64,000 nucleotides of DNA, taken from Prochlorococcus sp. AG-363-O16 (GTDB lineage Bacteria; Cyanobacteriota; Cyanobacteriia; PCC-6307; Cyanobiaceae). Both the position numbers and the translations under genes were made by a program. Position 1 is the stretch's first letter. Every line of letters begins with the position of its first letter. Below the pieces are notes generated by a model. That model was not told the origin of the DNA. It worked only from the letters and a program-made list of their open reading frames with translations, and did not search any database. The stretch is taken from contig QCGA01000001.1 in assembly GCA_003280095.1 (NCBI GenBank), positions 185,664 to 249,663 of the forward strand, given 5' to 3'. Of the stretch, positions 52,877 through 64,000 are shown one piece after another.

Positions 52877-54049
52877 TTAACCACCAAAAGCGAAAGGAAA
52901 AGCCAGCTTCAAGGCAGCTGTAAAAAGTAAGTTAACTAGCGAAATTGGCAGAAGGAACTTCCAACCAAGATCTAATAATTGATCTATCCGGACCCTAGGA
53001 GTAGTCCAGCGAAGCAAGATGGCCAAAAAGACCAGCAAATAGGCCTTCAAAACGGTCATCACAATCCCAACAGAAGCTGCTATTACTTGAACCAAAGGAG
53101 AATCTATGGACTGCCCAACTAAAGTTGCTAGCCACTCAACGGAAAACGGGAACCCCCATCCACCCAAATAAAGAATTGAAACCAATAACGCTGATAACAC
53201 AAGATTTATATAACTACCCAAGTAAAAAAGAGCGAACTTCATTCCTGCATATTCAGTTTGATATCCAGCCACAAGTTCTTCTTCTGCCTCAGGTAAATCA
53301 AAGGGCAATCTCTCACATTCAGCCAAAGCACAAATCCAAAATATCAAGAAACCAACAGGCTGTCTCCAAACATTCCAGCTCAGAAAACCTGCAACATTTT
53401 GCTGCTCAACAATATCAACTGTACTCAAAGAATTACTCATCATTACAATCGCTAAAACAGATAGTGCTAATGGTATTTCATAACTAATTGATTGAGCAGC
53501 AGCACGTAATCCACCTAGCAAAGAGTATTTATTATTTGAAGCATAACCACTCATCAACAATCCAATTGGCTGAATGCTACTTAGAGAGATCCAGAGAAAA
53601 ATCCCGACCCCAACATTACTTATTAGTAGATTCTGGCCAAAAGGAACTATTAGCCAAGAAAGGATGACTGGCACTAGTACTAATATTGGGCCAAGAGTGA
53701 AAAGCAATCCATCTGCTCTAGCAGGAATAACATCTTCCTTCAAAAGTAACTTCAAGCCATCTGCCATAGGTTGCAACACACCCAAAGCACCTGCATATTC
53801 AGGGCCAATTCGCTGTTGAGCAGATGCAGAAATCTTTCGTTCTAACCAAACCGTTACTAATACACCCACCAAAGCAGCCGCAAGTACAAGCAACATCGGG
53901 AGAGGAAGCCAAAAAACATGAGCCAACTGCGTAGACAAGCCCAAGCCCTCTAAGGCATTGATAAAGCTTGACTCCAAGTCAATCCCATTACTCACAACCA
54001 CAGGAGAAGCAGAGGCAATAAAAGTAAGCATTTCATTGTTTAGTTGCAT
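52877..54049 (-). CDS. ndhA: NAD(P)H-quinone oxidoreductase subunit 1
   Basis: 390 aa; [42 protein letters not shown]. Confidence 0.95.
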   Translation of the reverse strand: MQLNNEMLTFIASASPVVVSNGIDLESSFINALEGLGLSTQLAHVFWLPLPMLLVLAAALVGVLVTVWLERKISASAQQRIGPEYAGALGVLQPMADGLKLLLKEDVIPARADGLLFTLGPILVLVPVILSWLIVPFGQNLLISNVGVGIFLWISLSSIQPIGLLMSGYASNNKYSLLGGLRAAAQSISYEIPLALSVLAIVMMSNSLSTVDIVEQQNVAGFLSWNVWRQPVGFLIFWICALAECERLPFDLPEAEEELVAGYQTEYAGMKFALFYLGSYINLVLSALLVSILYLGGWGFPFSVEWLATLVGQSIDSPLVQVIAASVGIVMTVLKAYLLVFLAILLRWTTPRVRIDQLLDLGWKFLLPISLVNLLFTAALKLAFPFAFGG

Positions 54050-54054
54050 AAACC

Positions 54055-55245
54055 TTAACTTCCTTCCGTTGTAGTCCGTTCAGAAGGTGCTATCCACTGA
54101 CGAGACTTCGAACCGGTATAAATTTGTGAAGGACGAAAAATTCTATTTGCTCCCAATTGTTCTCTCCAATGTGCCAACCACCCCGCAACCCTAGAAATCG
54201 CAAATACAGGAGTAAATAAATCTCGAGGAATGCCTAATTTTCGATAAACCAAACCAGAATAAAAATCTACATTTGGGAAAATTCCTTTCGGCCCTAATCT
54301 TGAAGCAGATTCAGCCTCTAATTCCCTAGCCACGTCATACATCTCATCCTTCCCAAACCTGGCAAACAATTCTTCAGCTAAATCTTGAAGAATCGAAGCC
54401 CTAGGGTCCTTGACCCTATATTCACGATGGCCAAAACCCATTACTTTTTTTTTGTTGGTTATAGCATCATCAAGATACGCTGAAACATTATTAGGGCTAC
54501 CTATCTCTTCGAGCATTGCCAAAACATCTTCGTTTGCACCTCCATGAAGTGGGCCTGCAAGAGTTCCCACAGCAGACGCAACAACTGCGTAAGGGTCCGT
54601 CAGAGTACTCGCAGTTACTCGGGCACTAAAAGTACTTGCATTAAGACTGTGTTCCGCATGAAGTATCAAACAACGATCAAAGATACGAGCAGCCAATGGG
54701 TCCTGCTCTCTCTCAGTCAACATATAAAGGAAATTTGCTGAATAAGCCAGATCATCTCTCGGTTGTATTGGATCCTGACCTTTACGAATTAACTGGAAAG
54801 CAGCAACCATAGTTGGAATTTTTGCAATCAATCTCACTACAGCGTCATATATATATTGAGGATTATCTATTGCACGACGAGAATAAAAAAGTCCTAATGA
54901 AGCGGCGCTGGATTGAAGCGCATCCATTGGATGACCTGTTGCAGGGAAGCATTTCATCATGTCTCGTACACGAAAACTAACTCTTCTATGCATTTGAACC
55001 TCTGCTTCGAAATCACGCAGTTGTTGCGGATTAGGTAATTCTCCCCAAATCAGTAGATATGTAGTCTCTAGAAAGGTACTTTTAGCAGCCAACTCTTGAA
55101 TTGAATATCCGCGATAACTCAAGTTCCCTTGCAAACCATCAATATCACAAATAGACGAATGAGTTACCGGAACACCCTCCAAACCTGGTCGAAAAACCGT
55201 TCCACTGGCTTCGTTAATTGTCTCTCTCACCTGCGCTTGGCTCAC
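54055..55245 (-). CDS. gltA: citrate synthase
   Basis: 396 aa; [61 protein letters not shown]. Confidence 0.93.
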   Translation of the reverse strand: MSQAQVRETINEASGTVFRPGLEGVPVTHSSICDIDGLQGNLSYRGYSIQELAAKSTFLETTYLLIWGELPNPQQLRDFEAEVQMHRRVSFRVRDMMKCFPATGHPMDALQSSAASLGLFYSRRAIDNPQYIYDAVVRLIAKIPTMVAAFQLIRKGQDPIQPRDDLAYSANFLYMLTEREQDPLAARIFDRCLILHAEHSLNASTFSARVTASTLTDPYAVVASAVGTLAGPLHGGANEDVLAMLEEIGSPNNVSAYLDDAITNKKKVMGFGHREYRVKDPRASILQDLAEELFARFGKDEMYDVARELEAESASRLGPKGIFPNVDFYSGLVYRKLGIPRDLFTPVFAISRVAGWLAHWREQLGANRIFRPSQIYTGSKSRQWIAPSERTTTEGS

Positions 55246-55481
55246 CTGTTAGCTACAACTATTTTCAACTTAAACGGATAGGGGCAAAAATATGAAAGGT
55301 CTAATCAAAGACAACAAACTTCCGGAAAAAGCTAATAACCATTGTTTTCGTCTCTGGCAAAAGATTTAACCGCTCAGAAGACTCGATCTTGAGCCAAGCA
55401 TAAGTCAACATTAGTAGCAACTTCTCTACCTTGGGAACACCGCGAAGGTCACTTGACGGTGAGATTAGTCCAGAAATCAGG

Positions 55482-57095
55482 TCAACTAAAACTCACGAAG
55501 GCACGCAAACCAAGTTCTGAATTATCCACATCCTCATTCGAACCGAACCCAATTGCCAGTCCTTTCACAGAAGACTCCAAGGATGGTCCAGCAAAAATCT
55601 TTAAGAGAGACCAAGGTTCCCAACCCCTTAACAATTGTCTAGCTGAATCAGGTCCAAACACAGCACTATTAGAAAAGACATTTAGTCGATCATTTTGCAT
55701 TGCCAACCACTGACTTAGTCGTGGCTGCAAAGACTGTTTTTCTTTTCTTGATTGTAAAGCGGCAAATGTCTTCCCCCACAATGCATTTTCCTCTTGCCGA
55801 GACAACACAACACCAACGTCAACATCCACTTCGTCATTCTCCAACACTCGATGTGGGAAGAAACGCAACCAACCCTGAAAGAGATCGTCATCAAAGACGA
55901 AATCAGATCTAACAAAACCTTTTTCTTCGAGAAATTTATTCACATCCAATTCCTTCGAAGATTCAAACTGTGTCCCGACTATCCAACCTTCCGGCTCTTG
56001 GAGCCACAGCAAGGGCCCTGTTGCACCGCTAGCAATTCTTTCGAGAATGGAATCTTGACCAATCCAATTTCGAAAAATACTCCCTAACCATTGAGAAGTA
56101 AAACTCTGATCCTCAGCATTAAACAACCTATAAGGAGCATCCATAAATGCAAGAGATTCTGCCGGACCACCTGCCATATCGATTAAAGGTGTGAGATCAA
56201 AAGATTGCTGTAGCCATGGTTCTAATGGCTGGATGAATACCAATAATCCTTCTATCAGGAATCCATTTTCTTTTAGTTGCAAAGCCCCCACAAACTGCTT
56301 CAAATCATTCCTTCTACTGATTGCTTCAGGGAAACCAATCCAAGTATTGAGAGCAGAAGATGATGCAGTCAAAAGAGCCACACCACTACCAAATCGCCTA
56401 GTCATCCCTTGAAGCTCAACATCTCCTAACTGATTGTTTTCTGGACTCTCAGAAACATCCACAGCCCGTTGAAGAGACTCCTTGCTAGAAGCTATAAGGA
56501 TTAGTTCCTCACTTACCATCGATGAAGCGATAGTTGAATCACTAGAATTACTAATAGTCAGAGGTGATGTTTGACTAGTAACACTAAAGCCCTTATAGGT
56601 AGCGACATCTACATCTATACCTTGTGAAGAACGACTCGCCCAAAAACTCTCCAGAAAAGTTTTTGCGCCTTCTTTATCAAGAGTTGATAGAGCCAAAACC
56701 CAACCTCCAGAGAACTCTTGAAAATCATTAGGTTTCAATAAACTCAGACTTATCTGAGAACCTACCCAATTAGAGATTTCAATTTCATAATCAATGCCCA
56801 CTAGGGCAAATAAACCATGTCTGAGACCTTGCATACCTAAAAGCAAATTCCTCTGTTCACCAGGAACTGAAAATCCTTCTAGGTATTGAGAAAACTTTTC
56901 TTGCGGAATCATCCAATGCAAAGTAACCGCAGCATCACGAGGAGCAAACTTTGCGGCAAGAGGAAGTTCCAAGGACTGGTCTTCAACTATCCGAATTGGA
57001 CTTTGATTAATGACGTTCCCGCCAAATCCAAAACCCACCAAAAATAATGAAAGGAAAATGGTTGTAAAAACAGTCAAGAAGGGACGAACCTTCAT
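55482..57095 (-). CDS. DUF3352-type conserved protein, exported/anchored
   Basis: 537 aa; signal/TM N-terminus; DAAVTLHWMIPQEKFSQYLE..., cyanobacterial DUF3352-like pattern. Confidence 0.75.
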   Translation of the reverse strand: MKVRPFLTVFTTIFLSLFLVGFGFGGNVINQSPIRIVEDQSLELPLAAKFAPRDAAVTLHWMIPQEKFSQYLEGFSVPGEQRNLLLGMQGLRHGLFALVGIDYEIEISNWVGSQISLSLLKPNDFQEFSGGWVLALSTLDKEGAKTFLESFWASRSSQGIDVDVATYKGFSVTSQTSPLTISNSSDSTIASSMVSEELILIASSKESLQRAVDVSESPENNQLGDVELQGMTRRFGSGVALLTASSSALNTWIGFPEAISRRNDLKQFVGALQLKENGFLIEGLLVFIQPLEPWLQQSFDLTPLIDMAGGPAESLAFMDAPYRLFNAEDQSFTSQWLGSIFRNWIGQDSILERIASGATGPLLWLQEPEGWIVGTQFESSKELDVNKFLEEKGFVRSDFVFDDDLFQGWLRFFPHRVLENDEVDVDVGVVLSRQEENALWGKTFAALQSRKEKQSLQPRLSQWLAMQNDRLNVFSNSAVFGPDSARQLLRGWEPWSLLKIFAGPSLESSVKGLAIGFGSNEDVDNSELGLRAFVSFS

Positions 57096-57152
57096 GGCCT
57101 AAAAAAAAGAATCATTATTGTCGCTTAACTATCAAAAAACCTAGCAAACACA

Positions 57153-57503
57153 ATGAAAGCAATCCCAAAGCAACTCTCACCATCTGATTTAAATCACTGG
57201 CTTCAGAAACCCAATCAACATCCTCTATTAATCGACGTCAGAGAAGAAAACGAATTAAAAATTGCTCCTTTCCCTTTTCCAGTAATTCACCTTCCGTTAA
57301 GTCAATCATCAGATTGGATAGAAAACTTACCTGAATTAATGCCAAAAGCAAAAAATATAGTTGTTTTATGCCATGCAGGAGTGCGGAGCTGGCAATTTGG
57401 TAGTTGGCTAATCAATCAAGACTGGGGATATGAGGTCTGGAATCTCAATGGCGGCATCGATGCATGGAGCTCCTCTGTTGACCCAAGTGTTCCAAGGTAT
57501 TAA
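57153..57503 (+). CDS. rhodanese-domain protein
   Basis: 116 aa; LLIDVREENELKIAPFP, VVLCHAGVRSWQFGSWL active-site CHAGVRS. Confidence 0.92.
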   Translation: MKAIPKQLSPSDLNHWLQKPNQHPLLIDVREENELKIAPFPFPVIHLPLSQSSDWIENLPELMPKAKNIVVLCHAGVRSWQFGSWLINQDWGYEVWNLNGGIDAWSSSVDPSVPRY

Positions 57504-57559
57504 ACGAACCAAAGTTCTTCTTCATTAGTGAACCAAGAGAAGAAAGAACCACTTAACAT

Positions 57560-58567
57560 TTGTTTTGGCGAATGGAAAACTTGGAGCAGCTGCCAACACG
57601 CCACGAAGAGGTTCTAAAAGCAACGGTGCATCATTACGTTGACACCATTGAACCTGTAAGCAGCAAAACGCTCGTACAACGCTTTGGCTTGGCCGCAAGT
57701 TCAGCAACCATCCGCTCCGCTATGGGTGCTTTGGAACAAAGAGGCTATCTCACACAACCTCATACATCAGCAGGACGAGTTCCAAGCCCTCAAGGCTATA
57801 GACACTATGTAGATCGACTTCTACCACCACCAGGATGTGCAGTGCAATATCTCGAGAAGGAGTTAACAAATTTGAGCTTGCAATGGGCTTCCTTTGATGA
57901 TTTGCTATGGCATCTAACAAAAAGGCTGACAGATTTCACTGGCTTAATGAGCCTTATAACAAAGCCAGCTGGTCAAGAACCAATACTTAGAGAAATTCGA
58001 CTTGTTCAAAGTCGCAATAGGCTCTTAGTCATGCTTGTTGACAGCGCCAATCATGCTAGTCACCTAAATGTTCGCTTCACTTATCAAGCTGCACCAGAAA
58101 TAGAAGCGATTGAAAAATGGTCTCGCCAACAGTTAAGTCAATCAAGCAAAGGAGTTCTCGACTGGGCTAACCTTCCACCACAACTCCATTTAAGTGGATC
58201 GATTCTGAAAGAAGCCATAGAAAGTCATAGACATGCACAAGAAAAAGGTAATGCTGTCTTCCATGGAATGTCCCAACTAATCAGTCAACCAGAATTCAGT
58301 AATAGCAATGAATTTCGCCCTCTACTCGAACTTATGGATACTCATCCGACCGCAATAATCCCAGACAAACAAAAAAAACGTGTTTGGATAGGATCAGAAC
58401 ATCCTCAACGTGCCCTCGCTATATGTTCAGTAGTGCAAGCTTCATATAAGAATTCAGACAAGAATGTAGGGCAAGTAGTACTTGTAGGGCCAATGCGTAT
58501 GGCATATGCCACAGCTATGGCAGCGGTACAAAGCGTAGCTAAACACCTCGAAAGAATTCTGTCTTAA
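57560..58567 (+). CDS. hrcA: heat-inducible transcription repressor HrcA
   Basis: 335 aa; YVDTIEPVSSKTLVQRFGLAASSATIRSAMGALEQRGYLTQPHTSAGRVPSPQGYRHYVD. Confidence 0.92.
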   Translation: MFWRMENLEQLPTRHEEVLKATVHHYVDTIEPVSSKTLVQRFGLAASSATIRSAMGALEQRGYLTQPHTSAGRVPSPQGYRHYVDRLLPPPGCAVQYLEKELTNLSLQWASFDDLLWHLTKRLTDFTGLMSLITKPAGQEPILREIRLVQSRNRLLVMLVDSANHASHLNVRFTYQAAPEIEAIEKWSRQQLSQSSKGVLDWANLPPQLHLSGSILKEAIESHRHAQEKGNAVFHGMSQLISQPEFSNSNEFRPLLELMDTHPTAIIPDKQKKRVWIGSEHPQRALAICSVVQASYKNSDKNVGQVVLVGPMRMAYATAMAAVQSVAKHLERILS

Positions 58568-58570
58568 ACC

Positions 58571-59821
58571 TCACATGCGTTCATTTAACTTCTCAGCGAC
58601 AGTATTGACATCTTTATCTCCACGACCTGAACAATTGAGAACCACTTCACTACCTGGTGGAAGAGTCGGACAAAGTTCGTCCAACCATGCAAATGCATGA
58701 GCTGTTTCCAAGGCTGGAATAATTCCTTCTTGCTGACTAACTAACTGCAAGGCTGCCAAAGCCTGAGAATCAGTAACTGCAACATATTCTGCTCGACCAA
58801 TTTCAAGGAGATAACTATGCTCAGGGCCCACACCGGGATAATCGAGACCTGCGCTTATTGAATGAGCTTCTTGTACCTGGCCATTCTGATCTTGTAATAG
58901 AAGACTCATAGCCCCATGTAAAACACCAATACTGCCTTCGGTGATTGTGGCCGCATGCCTACCTGTAAAGATTCCTTCGCCTGCTGCCTCGACACCAATC
59001 ATTCGTACTGACTTGTCCTCTACAAAGGCATGAAATAGTCCCATCGCATTAGAACCTCCTCCCACACAAGCTAAAAGTACATCCGGCAATCTGCCAAAAG
59101 AGTTCTCACATTGTCTACGTGTTTCTTCGCCTATCACAGCATGAAAATCTCTCACCAACTTGGGATATGGATGAGGCCCAGCAACTGAGCCAAGTATGTA
59201 ATGGGTTGTCTCAACATTAGTTACCCAATCGCGAATAGCTTCACTCGTGGCATCTTTCAGAGTTGCAGTGCCGGCGGTAACTGGTTGTACCGTTGCACCC
59301 AGTAGTCGCATTCTAAAAACATTCAAAGCCTGCCTTCTCATGTCTTCTTCCCCCATATAAATCACACACTCAAGTCCAAAACGTGCACAAACAGTGGCAG
59401 TTGCAACGCCATGTTGACCAGCACCAGTTTCAGCAATAATTCTCTTCTTCCCCATCCGAATTGCCAACAGAGCTTGACCAAGAGCATTATTGATCTTGTG
59501 AGCACCTGTATGATTCAAATCCTCACGTTTAAGCCAAATCCTCGGACCTCCTTCAGGTCGACTGTAATGAGCAGTTAATCGTTCCGCTTCATAAAGAGGC
59601 GTAGGCCTACCTACATAAGATTTCAAAAGTCTGTTCAATTCATCCGTAAAAGCAGCGTCCTGCCAAGCCTGATCAACAGCAACCTCCAGTTCAGCAAGTG
59701 CTGGCATAAGCGTCTCTGGAACATATTGGCCTCCAAACCGCCCAAAACGTCCAAGAGGTGATGGGCGTGCACTAACAACTAAATCTTCATCCTTGGGATG
59801 GGGAGGCAACGTGCTTGTCAA
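58571..59821 (-). CDS. trpB: tryptophan synthase beta chain
   Basis: 416 aa; [53 protein letters not shown]. Confidence 0.96.
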   Translation of the reverse strand: MTSTLPPHPKDEDLVVSARPSPLGRFGRFGGQYVPETLMPALAELEVAVDQAWQDAAFTDELNRLLKSYVGRPTPLYEAERLTAHYSRPEGGPRIWLKREDLNHTGAHKINNALGQALLAIRMGKKRIIAETGAGQHGVATATVCARFGLECVIYMGEEDMRRQALNVFRMRLLGATVQPVTAGTATLKDATSEAIRDWVTNVETTHYILGSVAGPHPYPKLVRDFHAVIGEETRRQCENSFGRLPDVLLACVGGGSNAMGLFHAFVEDKSVRMIGVEAAGEGIFTGRHAATITEGSIGVLHGAMSLLLQDQNGQVQEAHSISAGLDYPGVGPEHSYLLEIGRAEYVAVTDSQALAALQLVSQQEGIIPALETAHAFAWLDELCPTLPPGSEVVLNCSGRGDKDVNTVAEKLNERM

Positions 59822-59865
59822 CGTTTTTCAGCGCAAGATACATAACAGCCTAAGAACTATTTGGA

Positions 59866-60201
59866 TTGATCTGTATGCCAAAAGGAAACTGGAATGAATT
59901 TAAGGATCCATTAGCTCGCTCCAAAGTCAACAACCCCATAAACACAATTCCAAAGAAAGACCAGAGAGTACGTATCGAGAAAGTCCGCAGCGGAAGAAAA
60001 GGCAAAACCGTGACTTTGATCAGCGGACTAGAAATACCTGAGGAAGAGTGCCGTAAGCTTCTGAAAGCCTTAAAAACCTCCAGTGGTACTGGAGGGACAA
60101 TTAAAGGAGGGACTCTCATCGAACTACAAGGTGATCAAATGGAAATCGCTTTAAATTATTTAAAACGAGAAGGGTTTCATCCAAAGCAATCAGGCAATTA
60201 A
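59866..60201 (+). CDS. SUI1/eIF1-family translation factor
   Basis: 111 aa; VRIEKVRSGRKGKTVTLISGL...KTSSGTGGTIKGGTLIELQGDQ. Confidence 0.9.
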   Translation: MICMPKGNWNEFKDPLARSKVNNPINTIPKKDQRVRIEKVRSGRKGKTVTLISGLEIPEEECRKLLKALKTSSGTGGTIKGGTLIELQGDQMEIALNYLKREGFHPKQSGN

Positions 60202-60247
60202 AACATTCAAGACCGAACTCTTTTCTCAATAAGCATTACTCATCAAA

Positions 60248-60880
60248 ATGAATAACAACCTGCAAACTCCAAAACAAACACACTCCAAAAATATTATTTG
60301 GCATCAAGCTTCTGTCACTCGTGATTCAAGGGCAGAACTTAATGGCCACAAGAGTGCAATCCTTTGGTTTACTGGACTTTCAGGATCTGGTAAAAGCACA
60401 CTTGCCAACGCAGTTAATTTGGCACTTTTCAAGAAAGGGATCAAATCTTATGTACTGGATGGGGACAACATTCGTCATGGCCTATGTAAAGATTTAGGTT
60501 TTTCAGATACAGATCGAAAAGAGAATATTCGCAGAATTAGCGAGGTCTCTAAACTCTTTTTAGATGCAGGAGTAATAGTTCTGACCGCTTTTGTCTCTCC
60601 CTTTCGTCAAGATCGTGATACTGCAAGATCGTTAGTAGAAAAAAACGATTTCGTAGAAATTTACTGTGCCGCAGATCTAGATATCTGTGAAGGAAGAGAT
60701 CCTAAAGGATTATATGTGAAAGCAAGGGCTGGAGAAATTAAGGAATTTACTGGCATATCGAGCCCATACGAAGAACCTCTTTGTCCAGATCTAAAGTTAG
60801 ATACAGGCAAGCAAAAACTAGATAAATGTGTCGAAATAGTGCTGGAAAAGTTATTAAGCAAAAAGATAATTAATACTTAA
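60248..60880 (+). CDS. cysC: adenylylsulfate kinase
   Basis: 210 aa; LWFTGLSGSGKSTLANAV, VLDGDNIRHGLCKDLGFSDTDRKENIRRI. Confidence 0.94.
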   Translation: MNNNLQTPKQTHSKNIIWHQASVTRDSRAELNGHKSAILWFTGLSGSGKSTLANAVNLALFKKGIKSYVLDGDNIRHGLCKDLGFSDTDRKENIRRISEVSKLFLDAGVIVLTAFVSPFRQDRDTARSLVEKNDFVEIYCAADLDICEGRDPKGLYVKARAGEIKEFTGISSPYEEPLCPDLKLDTGKQKLDKCVEIVLEKLLSKKIINT

Positions 60881-60949
60881 ACAGCTAAGCCAACTACCAA
60901 TAAAAGCAATATGAGTTCAACTAAAAACTTTTAAAAAATCACAACGCAA

Positions 60950-61501
60950 CTAAATCTCTTCCAAATATGAATCGACACCAAGCTCAGTTAATCTTCTATC
61001 TTTAGTGACAACTTTATCATGCATTTCCTTTCGATAGTTTAAGATTTTCTTATCTAATTTTTGATCATAAATAGCCAAGATCTGCGCAGCCAGAAGTCCT
61101 GCATTTAGGCCTCCAGCTATCGCAACAGATGCCACTGGTATTCCAGCAGGCATCTGAACGATTGAATGCAAAGAATCGACTCCTGAAAGAGCACGACTTT
61201 TCACAGGAACTCCAATTACTGGAAGAGAAGTCAAGGATGCCAGCATGCCTGGCAAATGTGCGGCGCCTCCAGCACCTGCAACAATAACTTTGAGACCCCT
61301 TACCTTTGCCTTCTGAGCAAAATCAACCATCTCCAAAGGTGTCCGATGTGCTGATAGAACCCTTACTTCTACTGGCAAATCGAACTGCTCTAAAACAATG
61401 ATGGCTGGTTGCAGAGTAGGCAGATCAGAATCACTACCCATAACTACAGCCACCAATGGACCATTCTCAAAGGCGACCGAAGACACAAAAATACTCCACA
61501 A
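60950..61501 (-). CDS. purE: N5-carboxyaminoimidazole ribonucleotide mutase
   Basis: 183 aa; VVMGSDSDLPTLQPA, VLSAHRTPLEMVDFA, AGAGGAAHLPGMLAS. Confidence 0.94.
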   Translation of the reverse strand: MWSIFVSSVAFENGPLVAVVMGSDSDLPTLQPAIIVLEQFDLPVEVRVLSAHRTPLEMVDFAQKAKVRGLKVIVAGAGGAAHLPGMLASLTSLPVIGVPVKSRALSGVDSLHSIVQMPAGIPVASVAIAGGLNAGLLAAQILAIYDQKLDKKILNYRKEMHDKVVTKDRRLTELGVDSYLEEI

Positions 61502-61562
61502 GTCACTCTAAATAATGACGAGAAATACATCTTTCTGCACCAATCTTTTCTAAATCAATCAA

Positions 61563-62720
61563 ATGCGAACGATCACGAATGTTCGACTCCCTCACCCTCG
61601 AAATCATGAGGGAGACGAAAACCTATGGTGCATTTCTTTAGATAATCTCAACCGAATAGTTGAGATAAACCCAATCAAGAGTAATCCTTTAAATCAAGGC
61701 CAGGACTGGAAAGGTGATTGGCTAAGCCCAATGGGTGTTGACTTACAATTCAATGGAGGTATGGGCATCAATTTCCCAGACATCAACAATAAAGACATCC
61801 CAACATTATTCAAACTATTAGACCATTTATGGGCCGATGGTGTGGAGGCGATCTGTCCAACAATTATTACTTGTGAAATTATCAAACTCAGAAAAGCCCT
61901 CCAAGTGTTTCGAGAAGCTCGAAAACATCATCATGACAACCGATGCAAATTACTTGGAGCCCACCTTGAAGGGCCTTTCCTAGCATCCGAACGCCGAGGA
62001 GCTCACCCTAAAGAACATCTCTGCCAGCCAAGCCTTGATGCCTTGAGCGCACGTATAAACGGCTTCGAAAAAGAAATATGCCTTATGACAATTGCACCAG
62101 AAATCTCTGGAACAGCAGCAGTGATCTCGCGACTAAAAGCACTAAATATTATTGTTTCTCTGGGACACTCAAAAGCCAATACCAAGGAATCCCAAGTTGC
62201 TTTCAATCAGGGTATAAGCATGCTCACTCATACATTTAATGCCATGCCAGGATTGCATCACCGAGAACCTGGACCGATTGGATCAGCACTAAATCATGGA
62301 GATATTGCACTAGGACTTATAGCTGATGGAGTTCACGTGAATCCAACCATGGCAGTTCTTTTACACCGCCTAGCACCTGAACAGGTGGTTTTGGTTAGTG
62401 ACATGCTTTTCCCATATGGCTTGAAAGACACGAACTATCAATGGAACCAAAAACTGTTGTTGGCTGAAAAAGGGACTTGCAAATTAGAAGATGGAACACT
62501 TGTAGGAGTTAAAAGCCCTTTTCTTGATGGTTGTAAAAGACTTGCGAAATGGAATGGAACGCCCTCTGCCGCTATTTGGGCGGCAACTATGGCGTCACGA
62601 AAAGTTCTTGGAGAACGACGCCCCATACAAGAATTCTTAAAAGGTCAAACCCTAATGCAACTTCTCCGATGGAGAGGAAAATTAAATGGCGATTACCTTA
62701 ACTGGCAACACGCTGCCTAA
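61563..62720 (+). CDS. nagA: N-acetylglucosamine-6-phosphate deacetylase
   Basis: 385 aa; GVDLQFNGGMGINF, LLGAHLEGPFLASERRGAHPKEHL, SLGHSKA, THTFNAMPGLHHREPG. Confidence 0.9.
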   Translation: MRTITNVRLPHPRNHEGDENLWCISLDNLNRIVEINPIKSNPLNQGQDWKGDWLSPMGVDLQFNGGMGINFPDINNKDIPTLFKLLDHLWADGVEAICPTIITCEIIKLRKALQVFREARKHHHDNRCKLLGAHLEGPFLASERRGAHPKEHLCQPSLDALSARINGFEKEICLMTIAPEISGTAAVISRLKALNIIVSLGHSKANTKESQVAFNQGISMLTHTFNAMPGLHHREPGPIGSALNHGDIALGLIADGVHVNPTMAVLLHRLAPEQVVLVSDMLFPYGLKDTNYQWNQKLLLAEKGTCKLEDGTLVGVKSPFLDGCKRLAKWNGTPSAAIWAATMASRKVLGERRPIQEFLKGQTLMQLLRWRGKLNGDYLNWQHAA

Positions 62721-62753
62721 TATCTCATTTGCGACCACCTGATTAAATAAGCA

Positions 62754-63476
62754 ATGGACAATCAACAGGCACTCAAACAATCTGAGAAAGAAGAGGTTGC
62801 TCAATACTTCAACGGAATGGGGTTCGATCGTTGGAATCGTATTTACAGCAATAGCAATGATGTAAACAAAGTTCAACGTAATATCCGTTTGGGTCATCAA
62901 AAGACTGTTGACGATGTTCTCTGTTGGCTTAAAGAGTCCGGTGACCTGAGTGGAATTAGTTTCTGTGATGCTGGTTGCGGAGTAGGTAGTCTTTGTCTCC
63001 CTTTGGCCGCAATGGGAGCAGGATCAATAGCCGCGAGTGACATCTCATCTGCAATGGTTAAAGAAACTCAACGACGAGCTATAGAAGCCGGGCTAAACGA
63101 AACAAAACTGACCTTTATGACCTCTGACCTTGAAAGTTTAAAAGGCTCATTTCACACTGTTATATGTCTCGATGTATTCATTCATTACCCTCAAGAGGCA
63201 GCAGAAGAAATGGTTAAACACCTTTGCAGCCTTACCGAAAAGCGTTTACTTGTAAGTTTTGCTCCTTACACACCTATGCTTGCTCTTTTAAAGAAAATAG
63301 GTCAATTGTTCCCTGGAGCGAGCAAAACTACACGTGCTTATACTCTTCGGGAAGATGGGATAGTCAAGGCAGCCATGGAGTGCGGTTTCCAGCCAATGCG
63401 TAAAAGTCTTAATAAAGCACCCTTCTATTTCTCACAATTAATCGAATTCAAAAAAGAGTCAAATATTTGTTCTTAG
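62754..63476 (+). CDS. chlM: Mg-protoporphyrin IX O-methyltransferase
   Basis: 240 aa; VAQYFNGMGFDRWNRIYSNSNDVNKVQRNIRLGHQKTV, FCDAGCGVGSLCLPLA. Confidence 0.94.
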   Translation: MDNQQALKQSEKEEVAQYFNGMGFDRWNRIYSNSNDVNKVQRNIRLGHQKTVDDVLCWLKESGDLSGISFCDAGCGVGSLCLPLAAMGAGSIAASDISSAMVKETQRRAIEAGLNETKLTFMTSDLESLKGSFHTVICLDVFIHYPQEAAEEMVKHLCSLTEKRLLVSFAPYTPMLALLKKIGQLFPGASKTTRAYTLREDGIVKAAMECGFQPMRKSLNKAPFYFSQLIEFKKESNICS

Positions 63477-64000
63477 TCTTTCCTGATTTCAGGTTCCATT
63501 AGCAATTTTAAGGGGGGCGGAGCTACAAAAGAAAGAATCCGGTTCATAAATGGTAGATTCAAAATAGAATGAGAATGCAACAGATATCCACCTTCTCCTG
63601 GTGTAACTGTTTGGGAAATACTTGTCCCAATCCCATACAAGGGATCCCCTGCTAGTGGAACACCTAAAGCTGCCATATGGATTCGAATTTGATGAGGACG
63701 ACCAGTAGAAATAATTACTTTATAGAGATCATCCTGATTTCTCTTTTCAATTAGCTTAATAGTAGAAGAAGCTTGCAATAAACGCCCATCAACTTGATTC
63801 CTAGAATATTCTTGAGAAGGGAAATAACCACACCAAATTTTTCGAAGTAATGGATGGTAAGTTTCACAAATAGGAATATCAATCTTCACAGACTCATTTA
63901 ATCTGAATTTCGCACTTGAGCATGCAACCGCTCGATATACCTTTTGAAAAACACAATCTCCGTTTGTACTTCTTCTGAAGAGTGAAGATAATTCTGCCCT
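63473..64000 (-). CDS. RluA-family pseudouridine synthase (5' part beyond window end)
   Basis: GRPHQIRIHMAALGVPLAGDPLYG motif; frame stays open from 63889 to 64000 (..RRSTNGDCVFQKVYRAVACSSAKFRLNESVKIDIPI), so the listed ORF start is internal. Confidence 0.85.
   Translation of the reverse strand, partial: RAELSSLFRRSTNGDCVFQKVYRAVACSSAKFRLNESVKIDIPICETYHPLLRKIWCGYFPSQEYSRNQVDGRLLQASSTIKLIEKRNQDDLYKVIISTGRPHQIRIHMAALGVPLAGDPLYGIGTSISQTVTPGEGGYLLHSHSILNLPFMNRILSFVAPPPLKLLMEPEIRKD

Noticed and set aside
57095-57560. Search for a CIRCE element (TTAGCACTC-N9-GAGTGCTAA) near hrcA
   Set aside because: No match seen by eye around hrcA or elsewhere in the window; HrcA targets are presumably outside.

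Overview
This 64 kb window looks like core chromosome of a low-GC marine picocyanobacterium. Gene content (crtQ/zds, pys-pds, chlM, ndh genes, ycf3, ycf34, rpaA, rpaB) and tight packing suggest Prochlorococcus, probably a low-light lineage; this is inferred from protein family recognition only. It encodes about 65 proteins and one tRNA-Asn. Main modules are carotenoid synthesis (zds; phytoene synthase-phytoene desaturase), NDH-1 subunits (ndhO, ndhM, ndhF, ndhD, ndhA-I-G-E), fatty acid/phospholipid synthesis (plsX-fabH-fabD-plsC), two response regulators (RpaA-like, RpaB-like), and a cluster of membrane glycosyltransferase-like and DUF2079 proteins (13.0-20.5 kb). I saw no CRISPR array, prophage, transposase or defence system. 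The most striking unexplained signal is a ~125 nt structured element just upstream of the porin gene (12662-12785): a perfect 20-bp inverted repeat enclosing two adjacent 8-bp hairpins, followed by another hairpin next to the ribosome binding region. The non-Watson-Crick pairs are G-U only in the porin-sense strand, which suggests a functional porin mRNA leader or sRNA. Secondary signals are a mutually exclusive hairpin pair upstream of rpaA, a long N-terminal extension on PlsX, a fused polyprenyl-phosphate glycosyltransferase-GtrA protein, and divergent ycf34/cca start codons overlapping in one CATG.
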